From: Polyangiaceae bacterium
Lineage (GTDB): Bacteria; Myxococcota_A; Polyangia; Polyangiales; Polyangiaceae
Direction: 5' to 3'
DNA length: 64,000 nt
Assembly: GCA_020633235.1 (NCBI GenBank)
Contig: JACKEA010000004.1
Location: 744,001 to 808,000 of the forward strand
The notes beneath the pieces are model-generated. The model was not told the origin of the DNA. It ran no database searches and saw only the letters and a program-made list of their open reading frames with translations. Positions 8,240-17,622 of the stretch are shown one piece after another. The position numbers were made by a program, and so were the translations under genes. How positions within the stretch are numbered: position 1 is the first letter of the stretch; each line of letters starts with the position of its first letter.

Positions 8240-9451
8240 ATGGCTGCACCCAGCTCGCTCCCGCGGCGCTTCGGCCGCTACGTCCTCTTCGATCAGATCG
8301 GCGAAGGTGGAATGGCGCGCATCTTCCTCGGAAGAGAGAAGACCGAGCTGGGCGGTGAGCGGCTGGTCGTCGTCAAGCAGATCCTGCCCGTGTACGCTGA
8401 AAGCTCGGAGTTCTCCAAGCTGCTGATCGACGAAGCCAAGCTCGCGGCGAAGCTCACCCACGGCAACGTGGTGCAAGTGTACGACCTCGGTCGTGAGGAC
8501 GAGACCTTGTACATCGCGATGGAGTACGTAGAGGGTTTCGACCTGGGCGAGCTCTTGAAGAACTGCTCCCAGAGCAAGGTGCCCTTGCCGGTGGAGTTCT
8601 CCCTGCTGGTGATCATCGAAGGCCTGAAGGGTCTCGACTACGCGCATCGTAAGAAGGACGAAGACGGCAAGCCGCTGGGTATCGTTCACCGCGACGTGTC
8701 GCCCTCCAACTTGTTGGTCGGGTTCGATGGTCAGATCAAGGTCTGCGATTTCGGCATTGCGCGGGCCATGGGCGCGAGCACGGAGCTGCCCCCGGAGGCG
8801 ATCCAGGGGAAGGCCGGGTACATGAGCCCAGAGGCGGCGCAGGGCGATTTGCTCGACGCGCGCAGCGACGTCTTCGCCATCGGGGTCATCCTGTGGGAGC
8901 TGCTCGCCGGGCGCCGCCTGTACAAGGGGGAAGCCGGGGAGGCGCCGAGCTTGGAGAAGGCCCGGATCGCGAACATTCCGGCGCTTCCAGCCCGCGGTTA
9001 CCCGCAAGAATCCGAGCTCCACGCCATCGTGATGAAGGCGTTGGCGAAGGAGCGGGACGACCGCTACCCGAGCGCGAAGGACATGCTGCGGGAGCTTTCA
9101 GGGTACGTTGCCGGCGCGGGCTTGATGGCCAGCCCCTTGCGCTTCGGGGAGTGGCTCACCCAGAGCTTTGGTAGCGAGATCGTCGAGCGGCGCCGGACGC
9201 GGGAGCGCGGCTCGCGCGAGCTCGAGCCGGAGACGCCGAAGCCGAAGCCGGAACCGGCGCCGGAAACCGAGAAGCCGGCGGCGTCGTCTCTGCGGTTGGA
9301 CGTGGCGCCGATGTCCATGGAGCCCATGGCGCACACGGTGCGGCACTCGGAGCCGGCACCGGGCGGCATCGACAAGTCGTCGCGGCTCTTGATCTGGATC
9401 GTGATCATCCTGTGCGGCTTCACGATCCTGGCGGCGTCGCTGCTCCGCTGA
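8240..9451 (+). CDS. Membrane-anchored Ser/Thr protein kinase (PknB-like)
   Basis: This 403-residue protein is a eukaryotic-type kinase that should phosphorylate Ser or Thr on partner proteins. The glycine loop IGEGGMARIF is near residue 19, the catalytic loop HRDVSPSNLL near 152 (HRD with the Asp base), DFGIARA near 171 and GYMSPEAAQG near 194 (APE-equivalent SPE). A proline-rich tail of repeated P-K-P-E/P-A-P segments lies at about 325-350, and a single C-terminal membrane helix (LLIWIVIILCGFTILAASLL, near 383-402) leaves almost nothing outside the membrane, so it probably does not sense an external ligand directly. The GTG/ATG choice is settled by MAAPSSLPRRFGRY preceding the glycine loop. 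Its stop overlaps the priA start (TGATG). Confidence 0.93.
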   Translation: MAAPSSLPRRFGRYVLFDQIGEGGMARIFLGREKTELGGERLVVVKQILPVYAESSEFSKLLIDEAKLAAKLTHGNVVQVYDLGREDETLYIAMEYVEGFDLGELLKNCSQSKVPLPVEFSLLVIIEGLKGLDYAHRKKDEDGKPLGIVHRDVSPSNLLVGFDGQIKVCDFGIARAMGASTELPPEAIQGKAGYMSPEAAQGDLLDARSDVFAIGVILWELLAGRRLYKGEAGEAPSLEKARIANIPALPARGYPQESELHAIVMKALAKERDDRYPSAKDMLRELSGYVAGAGLMASPLRFGEWLTQSFGSEIVERRRTRERGSRELEPETPKPKPEPAPETEKPAASSLRLDVAPMSMEPMAHTVRHSEPAPGGIDKSSRLLIWIVIILCGFTILAASLLR

Positions 9452-11673
9452 TGCTCCTCGCCCGCGTTGCCGTTCCCGTCCCCCTCGGTCGGGCGTTCAG
9501 CTACTCGGTGCCCGCAGCCATGCAGGTGGTGGCCGGGAGCCGCGTGCTGGTGGAGTTCGGGCGCCGCAAGGTGCTGGGCGTGGTGCTGGACGTGGGCGAT
9601 CGCGAGCCCGACGTCCCGCCCGAGAAGCTCAAGGCCATAGCCGCCATGGTGGACCCGGAGCCGGTGTTCCCGGCGGAGCTGCTCGCCTTCTTGTTGGAGC
9701 TTGCCCGCTACTACCTGGCGCCGGTGGGGGAGGTGATGCGCTTGGCGCTGCCCGCGGTGGAGCGTTCCGCCAAGGAACGGCTGCAGGGCGTGCTCGGAAA
9801 GACGGAGCTCGAGAGTGTTGGTCGCCTGGTGCAAGTGGCGCGGGCGCTGGCGCCGGAAGGCGGCGGCCCCAAGGGGCAGGCGGCGGAGGTGCTGGCGCAC
9901 CTGCGCGCGGCGGGCCCCACGCCGGTGGCGGAGCTCACGGCGCGCTGGAAGAACGCGCGCTCCGCCGTGAAGCGCCTCTCCGACGCGGGTCTCGTCGCGC
10001 TCGAGCAGCAGGAACAAAGCGCGGACCCGTTCTTCGCCCGTGCGGTGGAGCGCGACACGCCGCCGGAGCTCACCGCGCCGCAGGCGCGAGCCGTCGCCGC
10101 CATCGAAGCTGCGCTCGGTGATCGCCAAGCCTTTCTGCTCCACGGCGTGACGGGATCCGGCAAGACGGAGGTGTACCTGCGGGCGGTGGAGAGCGCTCTC
10201 CGCCGCGGCGGAGGCGCCATCGTGCTGGTGCCGGAGATCGCACTGACGCCCCAGCTCGTGGGGCGCTTCCGCGCTCGCCTCGGCGATCGCATCGCGGTGC
10301 TCCACAGTGGGCTCACGGATCGCGAGCGCCACGCAATGTGGAAGTCGCTGCGCAGCGGCGAGGTGAAGATCGTCGTCGGTGCACGCTCGGCGCTGTTCGC
10401 CCCGGTGGCGGATCTCGCGCTCATCTGCGTGGACGAAGAGCACGACGGCTCCTTCAAGCAGGAAGAAGGCGTGCGCTACAACGCGCGGGACATGGCGCTG
10501 TTGCGCGCCTATCGGGCGGGCGCGGTGTGCGTGCTCGGCTCCGCCACGCCGTCGCTTTCCAGTGAAGCGTTGGTGCGCTCCGAGCGCCTCACGCGCTTGC
10601 GGCTCCCGGATCGCGCGCGCGCCCGGGCCGTCTTGCCGGAGGTCGAGATCGTGGATCTCCGCCGAGTGGGAGCAGGTCCCACGGGGCACCGCCTCTTGAG
10701 CCTGCCGCTGCACCGCGCCCTCGAACGCGTGCTGGAGGCGAAGGAGCAGGCCATCCTGTTCCTGAACCGCCGCGGGTTTGCGCCCAGCCTGATCTGCGAG
10801 GGCTGCGGCCACGTGCTGAGCTGCCCAAACTGCGCGGTGGCTCTCACGCTCCATCGCAGCCGGGGGGAGCGCCTGCGCTGTCACTACTGCGACTACGCCA
10901 TCCCCGTGCCGGAGCTGTGCCCGGACTGCAAGAGCTCGCGCCTCTCGGACGAAGGCGCGGGAACCGAGCGTATCGAGAGCAGCCTGGCCGGCTTCTTTCC
11001 CGACGCCAAGGTGGCGCGGCTGGATCGCGACGTGGCAGCCGGCGCCAAGAGCGAGCGCGTGCTCGATCGCATGCGCCGTCGGGAGATCGACATCTTGGTG
11101 GGCACGCAGATGGTGACCAAGGGGCACGACTTGCCCGACGTCACGCTCGTGGGCGTGCTGAACGCGGATGCCGCCCTCAGCCTTCCGGACTTTCGCGCGG
11201 CGGAGCGCACGTTCCATCTGTTGGTGCAGGTGGCGGGCCGCGCGGGCCGCGGGGATTCCCCGGGCCGCGTCATGATCCAGACGTGGCAGCCGGATCACGC
11301 CGCCGTGGTGCTCGCCGCGCGCCACGACGTGGACGCGTTCGTGGCGCGGGAGATGCAAGATCGCGAGGAGCTCGGCTACCCGCCGTTTTCCCACATCGCG
11401 CTGGTGCGCGTGGACGCCGTGGAGGAGGGCGTCGCCCGCGCCGCTGCGGAGCGCCTGGCAGACGTCGCACGCAAGGCCGCCCCCCGCGGCGTGGACGTTA
11501 TCGGCCCCGCCGCCGCGCCTCTCGCCCGCCTCAGGAACCGCTACCGCTTTCGCTTCATGGTGCGATCGAAAGACCGAGCCCCGCTGCGCAAGACGCTGTT
11601 GGCAGTGGCGCGCTCGGGCGCGGATCGTCGCGTTCGCTTCGCCGTCGACGTCGACCCCATGAGCATGTTGTGA
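9451..11673 (+). CDS. priA: Primosomal protein N' (replication restart helicase PriA)
   Basis: PriA recognises stalled or repaired replication forks and reloads the replicative helicase. The 740-residue product has the family length and order: an N-terminal DNA-binding domain, helicase motif I GVTGSGKTEVYL near 231, DEEH box VDEEHDGSFKQ near 327, and a zinc-binding insert with four Cys pairs (CEGCG, CPNC, CHYC, CPDC between about 449 and 493). Motif VGTQMVTKGHD lies near 550 and VAGRAGRG near 593. The ATG overlaps the last base of the kinase stop codon, so priA is probably translated with the kinase gene, an unusual partnership. Confidence 0.97.
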   Translation: MLLARVAVPVPLGRAFSYSVPAAMQVVAGSRVLVEFGRRKVLGVVLDVGDREPDVPPEKLKAIAAMVDPEPVFPAELLAFLLELARYYLAPVGEVMRLALPAVERSAKERLQGVLGKTELESVGRLVQVARALAPEGGGPKGQAAEVLAHLRAAGPTPVAELTARWKNARSAVKRLSDAGLVALEQQEQSADPFFARAVERDTPPELTAPQARAVAAIEAALGDRQAFLLHGVTGSGKTEVYLRAVESALRRGGGAIVLVPEIALTPQLVGRFRARLGDRIAVLHSGLTDRERHAMWKSLRSGEVKIVVGARSALFAPVADLALICVDEEHDGSFKQEEGVRYNARDMALLRAYRAGAVCVLGSATPSLSSEALVRSERLTRLRLPDRARARAVLPEVEIVDLRRVGAGPTGHRLLSLPLHRALERVLEAKEQAILFLNRRGFAPSLICEGCGHVLSCPNCAVALTLHRSRGERLRCHYCDYAIPVPELCPDCKSSRLSDEGAGTERIESSLAGFFPDAKVARLDRDVAAGAKSERVLDRMRRREIDILVGTQMVTKGHDLPDVTLVGVLNADAALSLPDFRAAERTFHLLVQVAGRAGRGDSPGRVMIQTWQPDHAAVVLAARHDVDAFVAREMQDREELGYPPFSHIALVRVDAVEEGVARAAAERLADVARKAAPRGVDVIGPAAAPLARLRNRYRFRFMVRSKDRAPLRKTLLAVARSGADRRVRFAVDVDPMSML

Positions 11674-11708
11674 GCGCACGCCGCCCTTTGGTGGTAGAAG
11701 CGCCGGCC

Positions 11709-12245
11709 ATGCGCCGCCTCGTGGTCCTCGGATGTGCCGGCATCACGCTGCTCACTTCGGCCGTCGCCAGCGCGAGCGAAGGACAATGGCACCTGGGCGG
11801 CGGCCTCGGCGCGGCCACCTTCGCGAAGGTCGACTCCGGCTACGCGCCCAACCTCAACCTGCAGGCGGCTTACGAGCTCGACGACATGTTCGACGTGTCG
11901 CTGGAGCTGTCCGCCGCGCAGTTCTCCTTCGTGGAAGGCACCACCACGCGCTTCTACGGCGCCATGGCCGGCGTGCTCTACAAGGTGGACGTCATCGAGT
12001 GGGTGCCCTACTTCGGCTTGTACGGCGGCTACTTCTCCTTCGACGGCCCCATCTGGCCCGCGCCGTTGAACAAGCAGGAGCTCGGCATCGCCGTCCCGCT
12101 CGGCTTGGACTACTCCTTTTCCCGTAGCTTCGCCGCGGGCGCGCAGATCCGCTACCACGGCTTCATGAGCGACCCCATGAGCAGCCTGAGCGACGCCCCC
12201 TATTTCGTGGCCCAGCTCCGCGCGGAATACCGCTGGGGCTTCTGA
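11709..12245 (+). CDS. Outer-membrane beta-barrel protein
   Basis: The 178-residue product starts with a cleavable signal peptide (LVVLGCAGITLLTSAVASA, residues 4-22) and continues as alternating hydrophobic strands with aromatic ends (WHLGGGLGAATF, YFGLYGGYFSF, FVAQLRAEYRWGF). The C-terminal Phe after RWG is the classical BamA-recognition signature of outer-membrane barrels. The size suggests an eight-stranded barrel of the OmpW/OmpX type. ATG 11709 is chosen because the signal peptide begins there. It lies 36 bases after priA and may be co-transcribed. No ligand can be inferred. Confidence 0.8.
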   Translation: MRRLVVLGCAGITLLTSAVASASEGQWHLGGGLGAATFAKVDSGYAPNLNLQAAYELDDMFDVSLELSAAQFSFVEGTTTRFYGAMAGVLYKVDVIEWVPYFGLYGGYFSFDGPIWPAPLNKQELGIAVPLGLDYSFSRSFAAGAQIRYHGFMSDPMSSLSDAPYFVAQLRAEYRWGF

Positions 12246-12248
12246 CAG

Positions 12249-12328
12249 ATATTGTCGCTACGGCGCGGAACCACGCGGCCACCCGGACGTCGCGTTCGCG
12301 CCGGGGTTCGCGCCGGACCAACAATAAT
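12249..12328. repeat. Dispersed hairpin repeat between two convergent genes
   Basis: The 85-base gap between convergent genes is almost entirely made of this element. ATTGTCGCTACGGCGCGGAA near the left end is an imperfect inverted partner of TTCGCGCCGGACCAACAATA near the right end. The right arm carries the family core GCGCCGGACCAACA. Its place between converging genes would suit a bidirectional terminator. Confidence 0.65.
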
Positions 12329-12330
12329 CG

Positions 12331-13566
12331 TCAGAACATCCAGCCGACGCTGAGCTCGCCGTAGGGCTCCATGTCGGCGAGCTTGTTCGTGTCGTCGTTG
12401 AGGCTGTTGGTGAGCTGGGTGCGGCTCTGGGCAGGGAACGCGGCGTCGCTGCTCACGTCGGCGCCGGCCAGGTCGTTCAAGTGGAAGAGCAGGCCCAGCA
12501 TGATGGCGACGCGCAGGCCCGGCTCGGGGCCTTTGGGACGAAAGCCGTAGCCGAGCCCCAGGTGGGCGATGAACGGGTTCGCAGTGCGATCGTAGGTGTA
12601 GGAAGCGCCCGCGGCATCTGCGTCGGCGGAGATGTCGTAGTGGGTGAAGCCGATGCCGAGATCCGCAATGGGTGAGTGCACGCGGAACGGCCAGATGCGC
12701 GCGCGAAGCGGGATCGTCAGGGACCAGTAGCTGCCATCGGCGTCGGCGGCGGTGCTCTCTCCGCTGGCATCTCCCAAGCCCAGACCTACTCCGATGGACA
12801 GCTCGAGCCAATCCAGGCACGGCTGTACGGCGCCCGCGACGTTGACCCAGGAGTTGGGGCCCAGCGCGCCCAGGCGCGGACCGACCAACCACCGGCACTT
12901 CTTCTCCTCTGCGACGGGTGCGGGCTTCTCCGGTTCCGGAGCGGGTTCGGCGGCGGGTTCGGGGGGCGGCTCCGGGATGGTGTCGCCGCCTTCGGTCACG
13001 CGGAACACCACGCGACGGTTCTTGGCCCAGGGTCCCTCGCAGGGCGTGGTGTCCTCGGGCTCCTTGTCGTCACACTCCGCGGGTTCCGGAACTTGCGGCT
13101 CGTCCTCTCCCTTGCCCACGGAGGTGACGCGGTCTTCGGAGATGCCGTTGTCGAGCAGCCAGGCCCGGACGCTCGCGGCGCGACGATCCGAGAGCTTGCG
13201 GTTGTAGGCGTCGGAGCCGCGAGAGTCCGTGTGCCCTTCCACGGAGATCTTCACGTTCGGGTTGGCCTCGAGGAACTTCTTGAACTCGCCGAGGGTCTTC
13301 TTGGTGTCGTCGTCCGAGCGGATCTCCGCGCGGTTGTACTCGAAGTTGATGACGCCCTCGTAGTCGAGCTTGCCCTGCGCGTAGACGATGCCCCGCTTGG
13401 GCGTCGCTTCTTCCTCTGCCGGCTTGTCCGTCGTGAGGGAGGCATCGCCTTCGAGCTTGCTCTCACCGCCGGTCTTGGCTTCGCCGGAAGCACTGGCCGA
13501 AAATTGGCAGCCCGTCGCACCGAGCACGAGAGCCACACCCACCGCGCGCATCCAAACGTCCCTCAT
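12331..13566 (-). CDS. OmpA-family lipoprotein with C-terminal beta-barrel-like domain
   Basis: This 411-residue lipoprotein has the lipobox LGATGC (Cys 20). After an acidic linker, an OmpA peptidoglycan-binding domain spans about 65-200, with INFEYNRAEIRSDDD, the signature VEGHTDSRGSDAYNRKLSDRRA near 110-131 and NRRVVFRV near 182. A proline/glutamate linker (P-E-P repeats) follows, and the last 190 residues are strand-rich (ELSIGVGLGLGDA, IADLGIGFTHYDI, HLGLGYGFRP, ELSVGWMF), ending in Phe, like an outer-membrane barrel. The order OmpA domain first, barrel second is the reverse of classical OmpA. It likely tethers the outer membrane to the cell wall. Confidence 0.85.
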   Translation of the reverse strand: MRDVWMRAVGVALVLGATGCQFSASASGEAKTGGESKLEGDASLTTDKPAEEEATPKRGIVYAQGKLDYEGVINFEYNRAEIRSDDDTKKTLGEFKKFLEANPNVKISVEGHTDSRGSDAYNRKLSDRRAASVRAWLLDNGISEDRVTSVGKGEDEPQVPEPAECDDKEPEDTTPCEGPWAKNRRVVFRVTEGGDTIPEPPPEPAAEPAPEPEKPAPVAEEKKCRWLVGPRLGALGPNSWVNVAGAVQPCLDWLELSIGVGLGLGDASGESTAADADGSYWSLTIPLRARIWPFRVHSPIADLGIGFTHYDISADADAAGASYTYDRTANPFIAHLGLGYGFRPKGPEPGLRVAIMLGLLFHLNDLAGADVSSDAAFPAQSRTQLTNSLNDDTNKLADMEPYGELSVGWMF

Positions 13567-13650
13567 GGCGACCAGGGTAGCCTACGGGTGTGTGGAGAAA
13601 ACCCTCCCTCGCGCTTGGAAAATGACGGCGGTCGTGCCTACCCTGAGCCC

Positions 13651-14334
13651 ATGCGCTCGCTCGCCGTGGTCCCGCTGACGTTGGCCTTGGGCTGTGGAGG
13701 TGCGGCGCAAAAGCCGTGTCCCGAGCTACCACCTACACCGGAGCCCCCGGCGGCGGCACCCGCGGAACCGACCCCTTCGGTCGCGGAGCCGGAAGCCAAG
13801 AGCACGCCCGCGCCCTTCACGGGCACCTTCACCGTTTCGACCATGAGCGACGGCAAGTCCAACGTCGTGATGGCGGACTTCGTCAAGAAGAACGGCGCCG
13901 TGGATGGTGGAATGACCTGGGAGGTCGGCAAGGACAGCTTCGGCGTTGGCTTTTGGCAGGTGGCGCAACCGGCGCCGGACAAGAAGGATCCGGCGGAGCA
14001 ACTGGCGGCTTTCTGCCGCTCCAAGGCGACGGTGTCCGCGCACTGGGAGGGCGACACGATGGTGCTCGCATCCACGGTATCGACCGACGGCAGCGCCGAG
14101 GCCGTGCGCATCAACACCCAGGCGAATGGTGGCACGACCACGCGCCGAACCATCACCAAGCGGGCTGGCTGCGCCGCTTCCTTCAAGGCCGACCACATCC
14201 GCTTCGAGGTGTTGGACAAGGACGGGGAAGGTCCGACCAAGCTCCGCGCCACTGCCGAAGATGGAACCTTCGAGCTGGTGCGCAGCGCCCCGGACAGCGC
14301 CGTACAGCCGACCAAGGTGCTGGAAGGCCGCTGA
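13651..14334 (+). CDS. Lipoprotein of unknown function
   Basis: The 227-residue product has a short lipoprotein signal ending LALGC (Cys 15), a proline/glutamate/alanine-rich linker to about residue 55, and a compact domain starting GTFTVSTMSDGKSNVVMADF. That domain contains two cysteines (near 124 and 173) and alternating strands but no motif I recognise. The linker composition is typical of myxobacterial surface lipoproteins. It is transcribed divergently from the OmpA-like lipoprotein and lies 55 bases before the lytic transglycosylase gene on the same strand. Confidence 0.75.
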   Translation: MRSLAVVPLTLALGCGGAAQKPCPELPPTPEPPAAAPAEPTPSVAEPEAKSTPAPFTGTFTVSTMSDGKSNVVMADFVKKNGAVDGGMTWEVGKDSFGVGFWQVAQPAPDKKDPAEQLAAFCRSKATVSAHWEGDTMVLASTVSTDGSAEAVRINTQANGGTTTRRTITKRAGCAASFKADHIRFEVLDKDGEGPTKLRATAEDGTFELVRSAPDSAVQPTKVLEGR

Positions 14335-14389
14335 AATCCGACGCAAAGTTCGCCGAAACGGCGAGGCGTGCTACCAAATCCCCGGGGAA

Positions 14390-16657
14390 ATGCGAGCCGT
14401 CCGCACCATAGCCGTCTGTGCCCTGCTGGCCGCTGCCTGCGCCAAGAACGGCCCCGCCGGGGCTTCGGCGGCGGCAGATGGCGCGCCCATGCTCGCCCGC
14501 GGGGTGCCCCAGACCGCGGCGCGGGCGCAGGCGCTCTCGGACGCCGGCATCGACGACACGCCGCTCGGCGAGTGGGCGGAGCTGGTGCGAATGCATCGCT
14601 ACCGCGACGCAGCGCGTGCCATCGACGGGCTCTCGGAGAAAGAACGCGCACGGCCAGAGGTGCGCTTCGCTCGCGCGCGGGTGGCCGCCGCCGTGTCGGA
14701 TCATGAGCGCGCAGTGCGGGAGCTGACGGGACTGGAAGAGAAGCTCCCGGTACTGAGCCGCGAGATCGAGCGGGCCCGCGCCGAGTCCGCGCTGGAGGCC
14801 GGACCGTACGACGTGGCGGTGACCTATTACGGGCAGAAGAGCGACGCCGAGTCGCTCACGCGCGCGGCGTTGGCTCTGATGCGCGCGGGGCAGCTCGAAA
14901 AAGCGCGGGCGGCGGCGGACAAGGCGGTTTCCGCGGCGCACCGACAAAAAAAGAATGCGACCGAACGCGAGGCCGAGGCGCGTTCTCAGCGGGCCCTGAT
15001 CGCCGAGAAGCGCGGCGACAAGACCGGGGCGGAGACGGACCTGCGTTGGCTCGCGGTGAACGCGCCGACCTTGGCGGGCAGCGAAGGCGTGGACGAGCGT
15101 CTCGCCAAGGTGGCGCCCAAGCGTACGCTGACGGCGAAGGAGCGCTACGCGCGGGCGCTTGCGCTGGCGGACGAAGGCCGCGTGGAGCAGACGGAGCGAG
15201 AGCTCACGCTCGCGGGTAACAAGCTGAAGCAGGCGGAGATCCTGCACGCCAAGGGCTGGGCCCTGTACAGCGCCCGGCACGACTACGAAAAGGCCGCGGA
15301 GCTCCTGGAGCGCGCCTCGGAGCTGGGCGGCGAGCACACGGTTTCCGATGCGTTCTACGCGGCGCGTTCGCGATCCCGCGCGGGTCAGGACGACCGCGCC
15401 ATCAAGATGTACGAGAAGCTGGCGCGGCGCTTTCCCAAGACCAGCTGGGCGGAAAACGCGCTCTACCTCGCGGCGCGCCTCCATTACATCGGCGGCAAGT
15501 GGAACGAGGCCTCCGCGGCGTACGGGCGTTATCTGGGCAAGTACGGTCGCAAGGGGCGCTTCGTGAAGACGGCCACCTACGAGCAGGCAGTGGCTTGGCT
15601 GGCGGCGGGGCGGAACGCGCAGGCGGCCAAGGTGTTCGGGCGCTTGGCGGACGCGGACGATCGCGATCGATACCAAGCGCGCTACCGCGAGCTCGAAGGC
15701 GCCGCCTTGGCGGGGGCAGGGCAGAAGGACCGCGCCATCAAGACCTTCAACAAGGTGATCGACGAAGCGCCGTTGTCGTTCTCGGCGCTGGCGAGCGTGG
15801 CGCGGCTGTCGGAGCTCAAGGCCTCGGTGCCACCGTTGATAGAGCCGGGCAAGGCGGCAGCGCAGCGCGCGCCGCTCTCCGTGGAGCTGCCGCCGAAGGT
15901 GAAGATCCTTCACAATGTCGGCCTGGATCACGACGCGGAGGACGCGCTGGAAGGCTACGAGACCTCGATCCAGAAACGCTACGCGCCGCGGGGGGAAGAG
16001 GCGCTGTGTCGGGCGTATGGCGTCTTGAGCAGCGCCGGTCGGCGTTATCGCGTGGGGCAGCGGGCAGCGCGCTGGGCGGAGCTCAGCGAGGCGCCGTCGA
16101 GCAGCAGCCGCTGGCTGTGGGAGTGCATCTATCCTCGCCCCTACGAGTCGCTGGTGAAGGAAGCGGGCAACGAGTACAAGCTCCCGTCGGAGCTGGTGTA
16201 CGCGATCATGCGGCAAGAGAGCGCGTTCCGGCCGGAGGTCGTGTCCCCGGCAAAGGCCGTGGGCTTGATGCAGCTGATCCCCCCGACGGCGCGTCGCGTG
16301 GCCGAAGAGCTGAACATGAGCTACGACCCGCTGAGCTTGTACAGCCCGCCGGTGAACATCCGCATGGGCTCGTACTACCTCTCCAAGGTGCTCGGTAGCT
16401 TCGGCGGCAGCGTGCCCCTTGCGGCGGCGGCGTACAACGCCGGTCCCACCACGGTGGCGCGCTGGCTCGACAGCGGCAAGAAGCTCCCGGTGGACGTATG
16501 GGTCGCGCGCATTCCGTATGGCGAAACGCGCGGCTACGTGAACCGCGTGGTGGGCAACGTAGCGCGCTACGCTTACCTCTCGGGCGGGGAAGGCGCCGTG
16601 CCCAAGCTGGCGCTGGTGCTGCCGCAAGACCTGAGCGTGCCTTCGGATCTGTACTGA
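14390..16657 (+). CDS. Lytic transglycosylase with long TPR-like N-terminus (Slt70-like)
   Basis: The enzyme should cleave the beta-1,4 bond between MurNAc and GlcNAc in peptidoglycan, leaving 1,6-anhydro ends, in the periplasm. The 755-residue product has a lipoprotein-type signal (ALLAAAC, Cys 15), then about 530 residues of helical repeats rich in Ala, Arg and Glu (ADKAVSAAHRQ, AERLAKVAPK, KMYEKLARRFPKTSWAENA) like the superhelical U-domain of Slt70. The catalytic GEWL fold is C-terminal: MRQESAFRPEVVSPAKAVG near 607-625, with the catalytic Glu at about 610, then GLMQLIPPTA and AAAAYNAGP near 685. ATG 14390 is set by the signal peptide. Confidence 0.92.
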   Translation: MRAVRTIAVCALLAAACAKNGPAGASAAADGAPMLARGVPQTAARAQALSDAGIDDTPLGEWAELVRMHRYRDAARAIDGLSEKERARPEVRFARARVAAAVSDHERAVRELTGLEEKLPVLSREIERARAESALEAGPYDVAVTYYGQKSDAESLTRAALALMRAGQLEKARAAADKAVSAAHRQKKNATEREAEARSQRALIAEKRGDKTGAETDLRWLAVNAPTLAGSEGVDERLAKVAPKRTLTAKERYARALALADEGRVEQTERELTLAGNKLKQAEILHAKGWALYSARHDYEKAAELLERASELGGEHTVSDAFYAARSRSRAGQDDRAIKMYEKLARRFPKTSWAENALYLAARLHYIGGKWNEASAAYGRYLGKYGRKGRFVKTATYEQAVAWLAAGRNAQAAKVFGRLADADDRDRYQARYRELEGAALAGAGQKDRAIKTFNKVIDEAPLSFSALASVARLSELKASVPPLIEPGKAAAQRAPLSVELPPKVKILHNVGLDHDAEDALEGYETSIQKRYAPRGEEALCRAYGVLSSAGRRYRVGQRAARWAELSEAPSSSSRWLWECIYPRPYESLVKEAGNEYKLPSELVYAIMRQESAFRPEVVSPAKAVGLMQLIPPTARRVAEELNMSYDPLSLYSPPVNIRMGSYYLSKVLGSFGGSVPLAAAAYNAGPTTVARWLDSGKKLPVDVWVARIPYGETRGYVNRVVGNVARYAYLSGGEGAVPKLALVLPQDLSVPSDLY

Positions 16658-16689
16658 GCCGGGCGTCTCGCCGTGCCATGCTCGGCGCC

Positions 16690-17520
16690 ATGCTTCGCGC
16701 GGCGCGTTGGATGCTCCTCGGATCAGTAACTTTGGCGTGTGCGTCACCTCGAAGCTCGACTGCATCGCCAAGCCCAAGTGCGCTGCCGGCTCACGGCATG
16801 GAGATCCGCTACGCCGTGGAGGCCACGCGCCCGCCTACCAGCTTCACTTTGACCATTCCTGCCAGCGGTGACGCGGAGCTCCTGCTCCTGCAGCCGTTGG
16901 CATCGGCGTCGAGCCCTCTCGGACGCTTTCGGGGGCCGCTCGCGGCCGGTCGGCGTGAGGACCTGCGGCGGTTCGTGCAGGACCACGATCTGCTCGACGC
17001 AGCGCCGGGCGATGGCGTCACGTCCGAAGGCTCCGGCAGCATCTCGCTGGCGACGCCCGAGGGGCGCATTACGCTCGGTCTCGCGAGCGACGTTCCAGCG
17101 CATAACGCGCTGCGCGCGAAGTTGGACGAGCTCGTGCGCGCCCTCCTGAAACATCCCGTTGGAGCCTTCCGCACGGAACTCCGTGCCGAGTCCACGGCAG
17201 ATGGACTCGTACCTGTGGTTTCACTGGTCCACGTCGGCAGCGAGCCCCTGGCTCTGGTGCTCGTTGACGAGAACATGGTGGCGAGCTTGGTTGTCACGGT
17301 GACGTCCCCGACCGGAGTCGTGCGCGAGCTGGTATCGAAGGCCGAGGACATACACGCGCCTCCCGGCATCACCGCGCTATCGCCCGGACAGAAGATCGAT
17401 GTGTGGATGGGCTCCGTCGTGGAAGCTGGGTCCCACGTTTCGGTGCGTGGCACATGCTGGTACCCCGAAGGTCGAGCTCGGCGTGCGGTCGCACTGTTGG
17501 CCGAGGGCGACTTGAAGTAG
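16690..17520 (+). CDS. Lipoprotein of unknown function
   Basis: The 276-residue product has a short signal with lipobox VTLAC near residue 17, then a Ser/Pro-rich linker and a mature part with no motif I recognise. Two regions resemble small beta-sandwich domains: one from RYAVEATRPPTSFTL (near 38-52) to about 150, and one starting LVPVVSLVHVGSEPLALVL near 177. An in-frame ATG at 16678 is an alternative start. It lies 32 bases after the lytic transglycosylase on the same strand. Confidence 0.7.
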   Translation: MLRAARWMLLGSVTLACASPRSSTASPSPSALPAHGMEIRYAVEATRPPTSFTLTIPASGDAELLLLQPLASASSPLGRFRGPLAAGRREDLRRFVQDHDLLDAAPGDGVTSEGSGSISLATPEGRITLGLASDVPAHNALRAKLDELVRALLKHPVGAFRTELRAESTADGLVPVVSLVHVGSEPLALVLVDENMVASLVVTVTSPTGVVRELVSKAEDIHAPPGITALSPGQKIDVWMGSVVEAGSHVSVRGTCWYPEGRARRAVALLAEGDLK

Positions 17521-17622
17521 GCCCGGGTGACGGTGGCGCGCCGGCGCCGCCACCCCGGGGTGACGTTCTCCGCGAAACGCCGCAGGAAATGCCGTGGCAT
17601 TCGGCTTGCTGAAGCACGGGGT

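Noticed and set aside
9064..11679. 871-codon open frame antisense to priA
   Set aside because: Arg/His/Ala-rich composition without motifs; a shadow of the high-GC priA gene.
14183..16777. 864-codon open frame antisense to the lytic transglycosylase
   Set aside because: No start signal or conserved motif; the sense strand encodes a clear enzyme.
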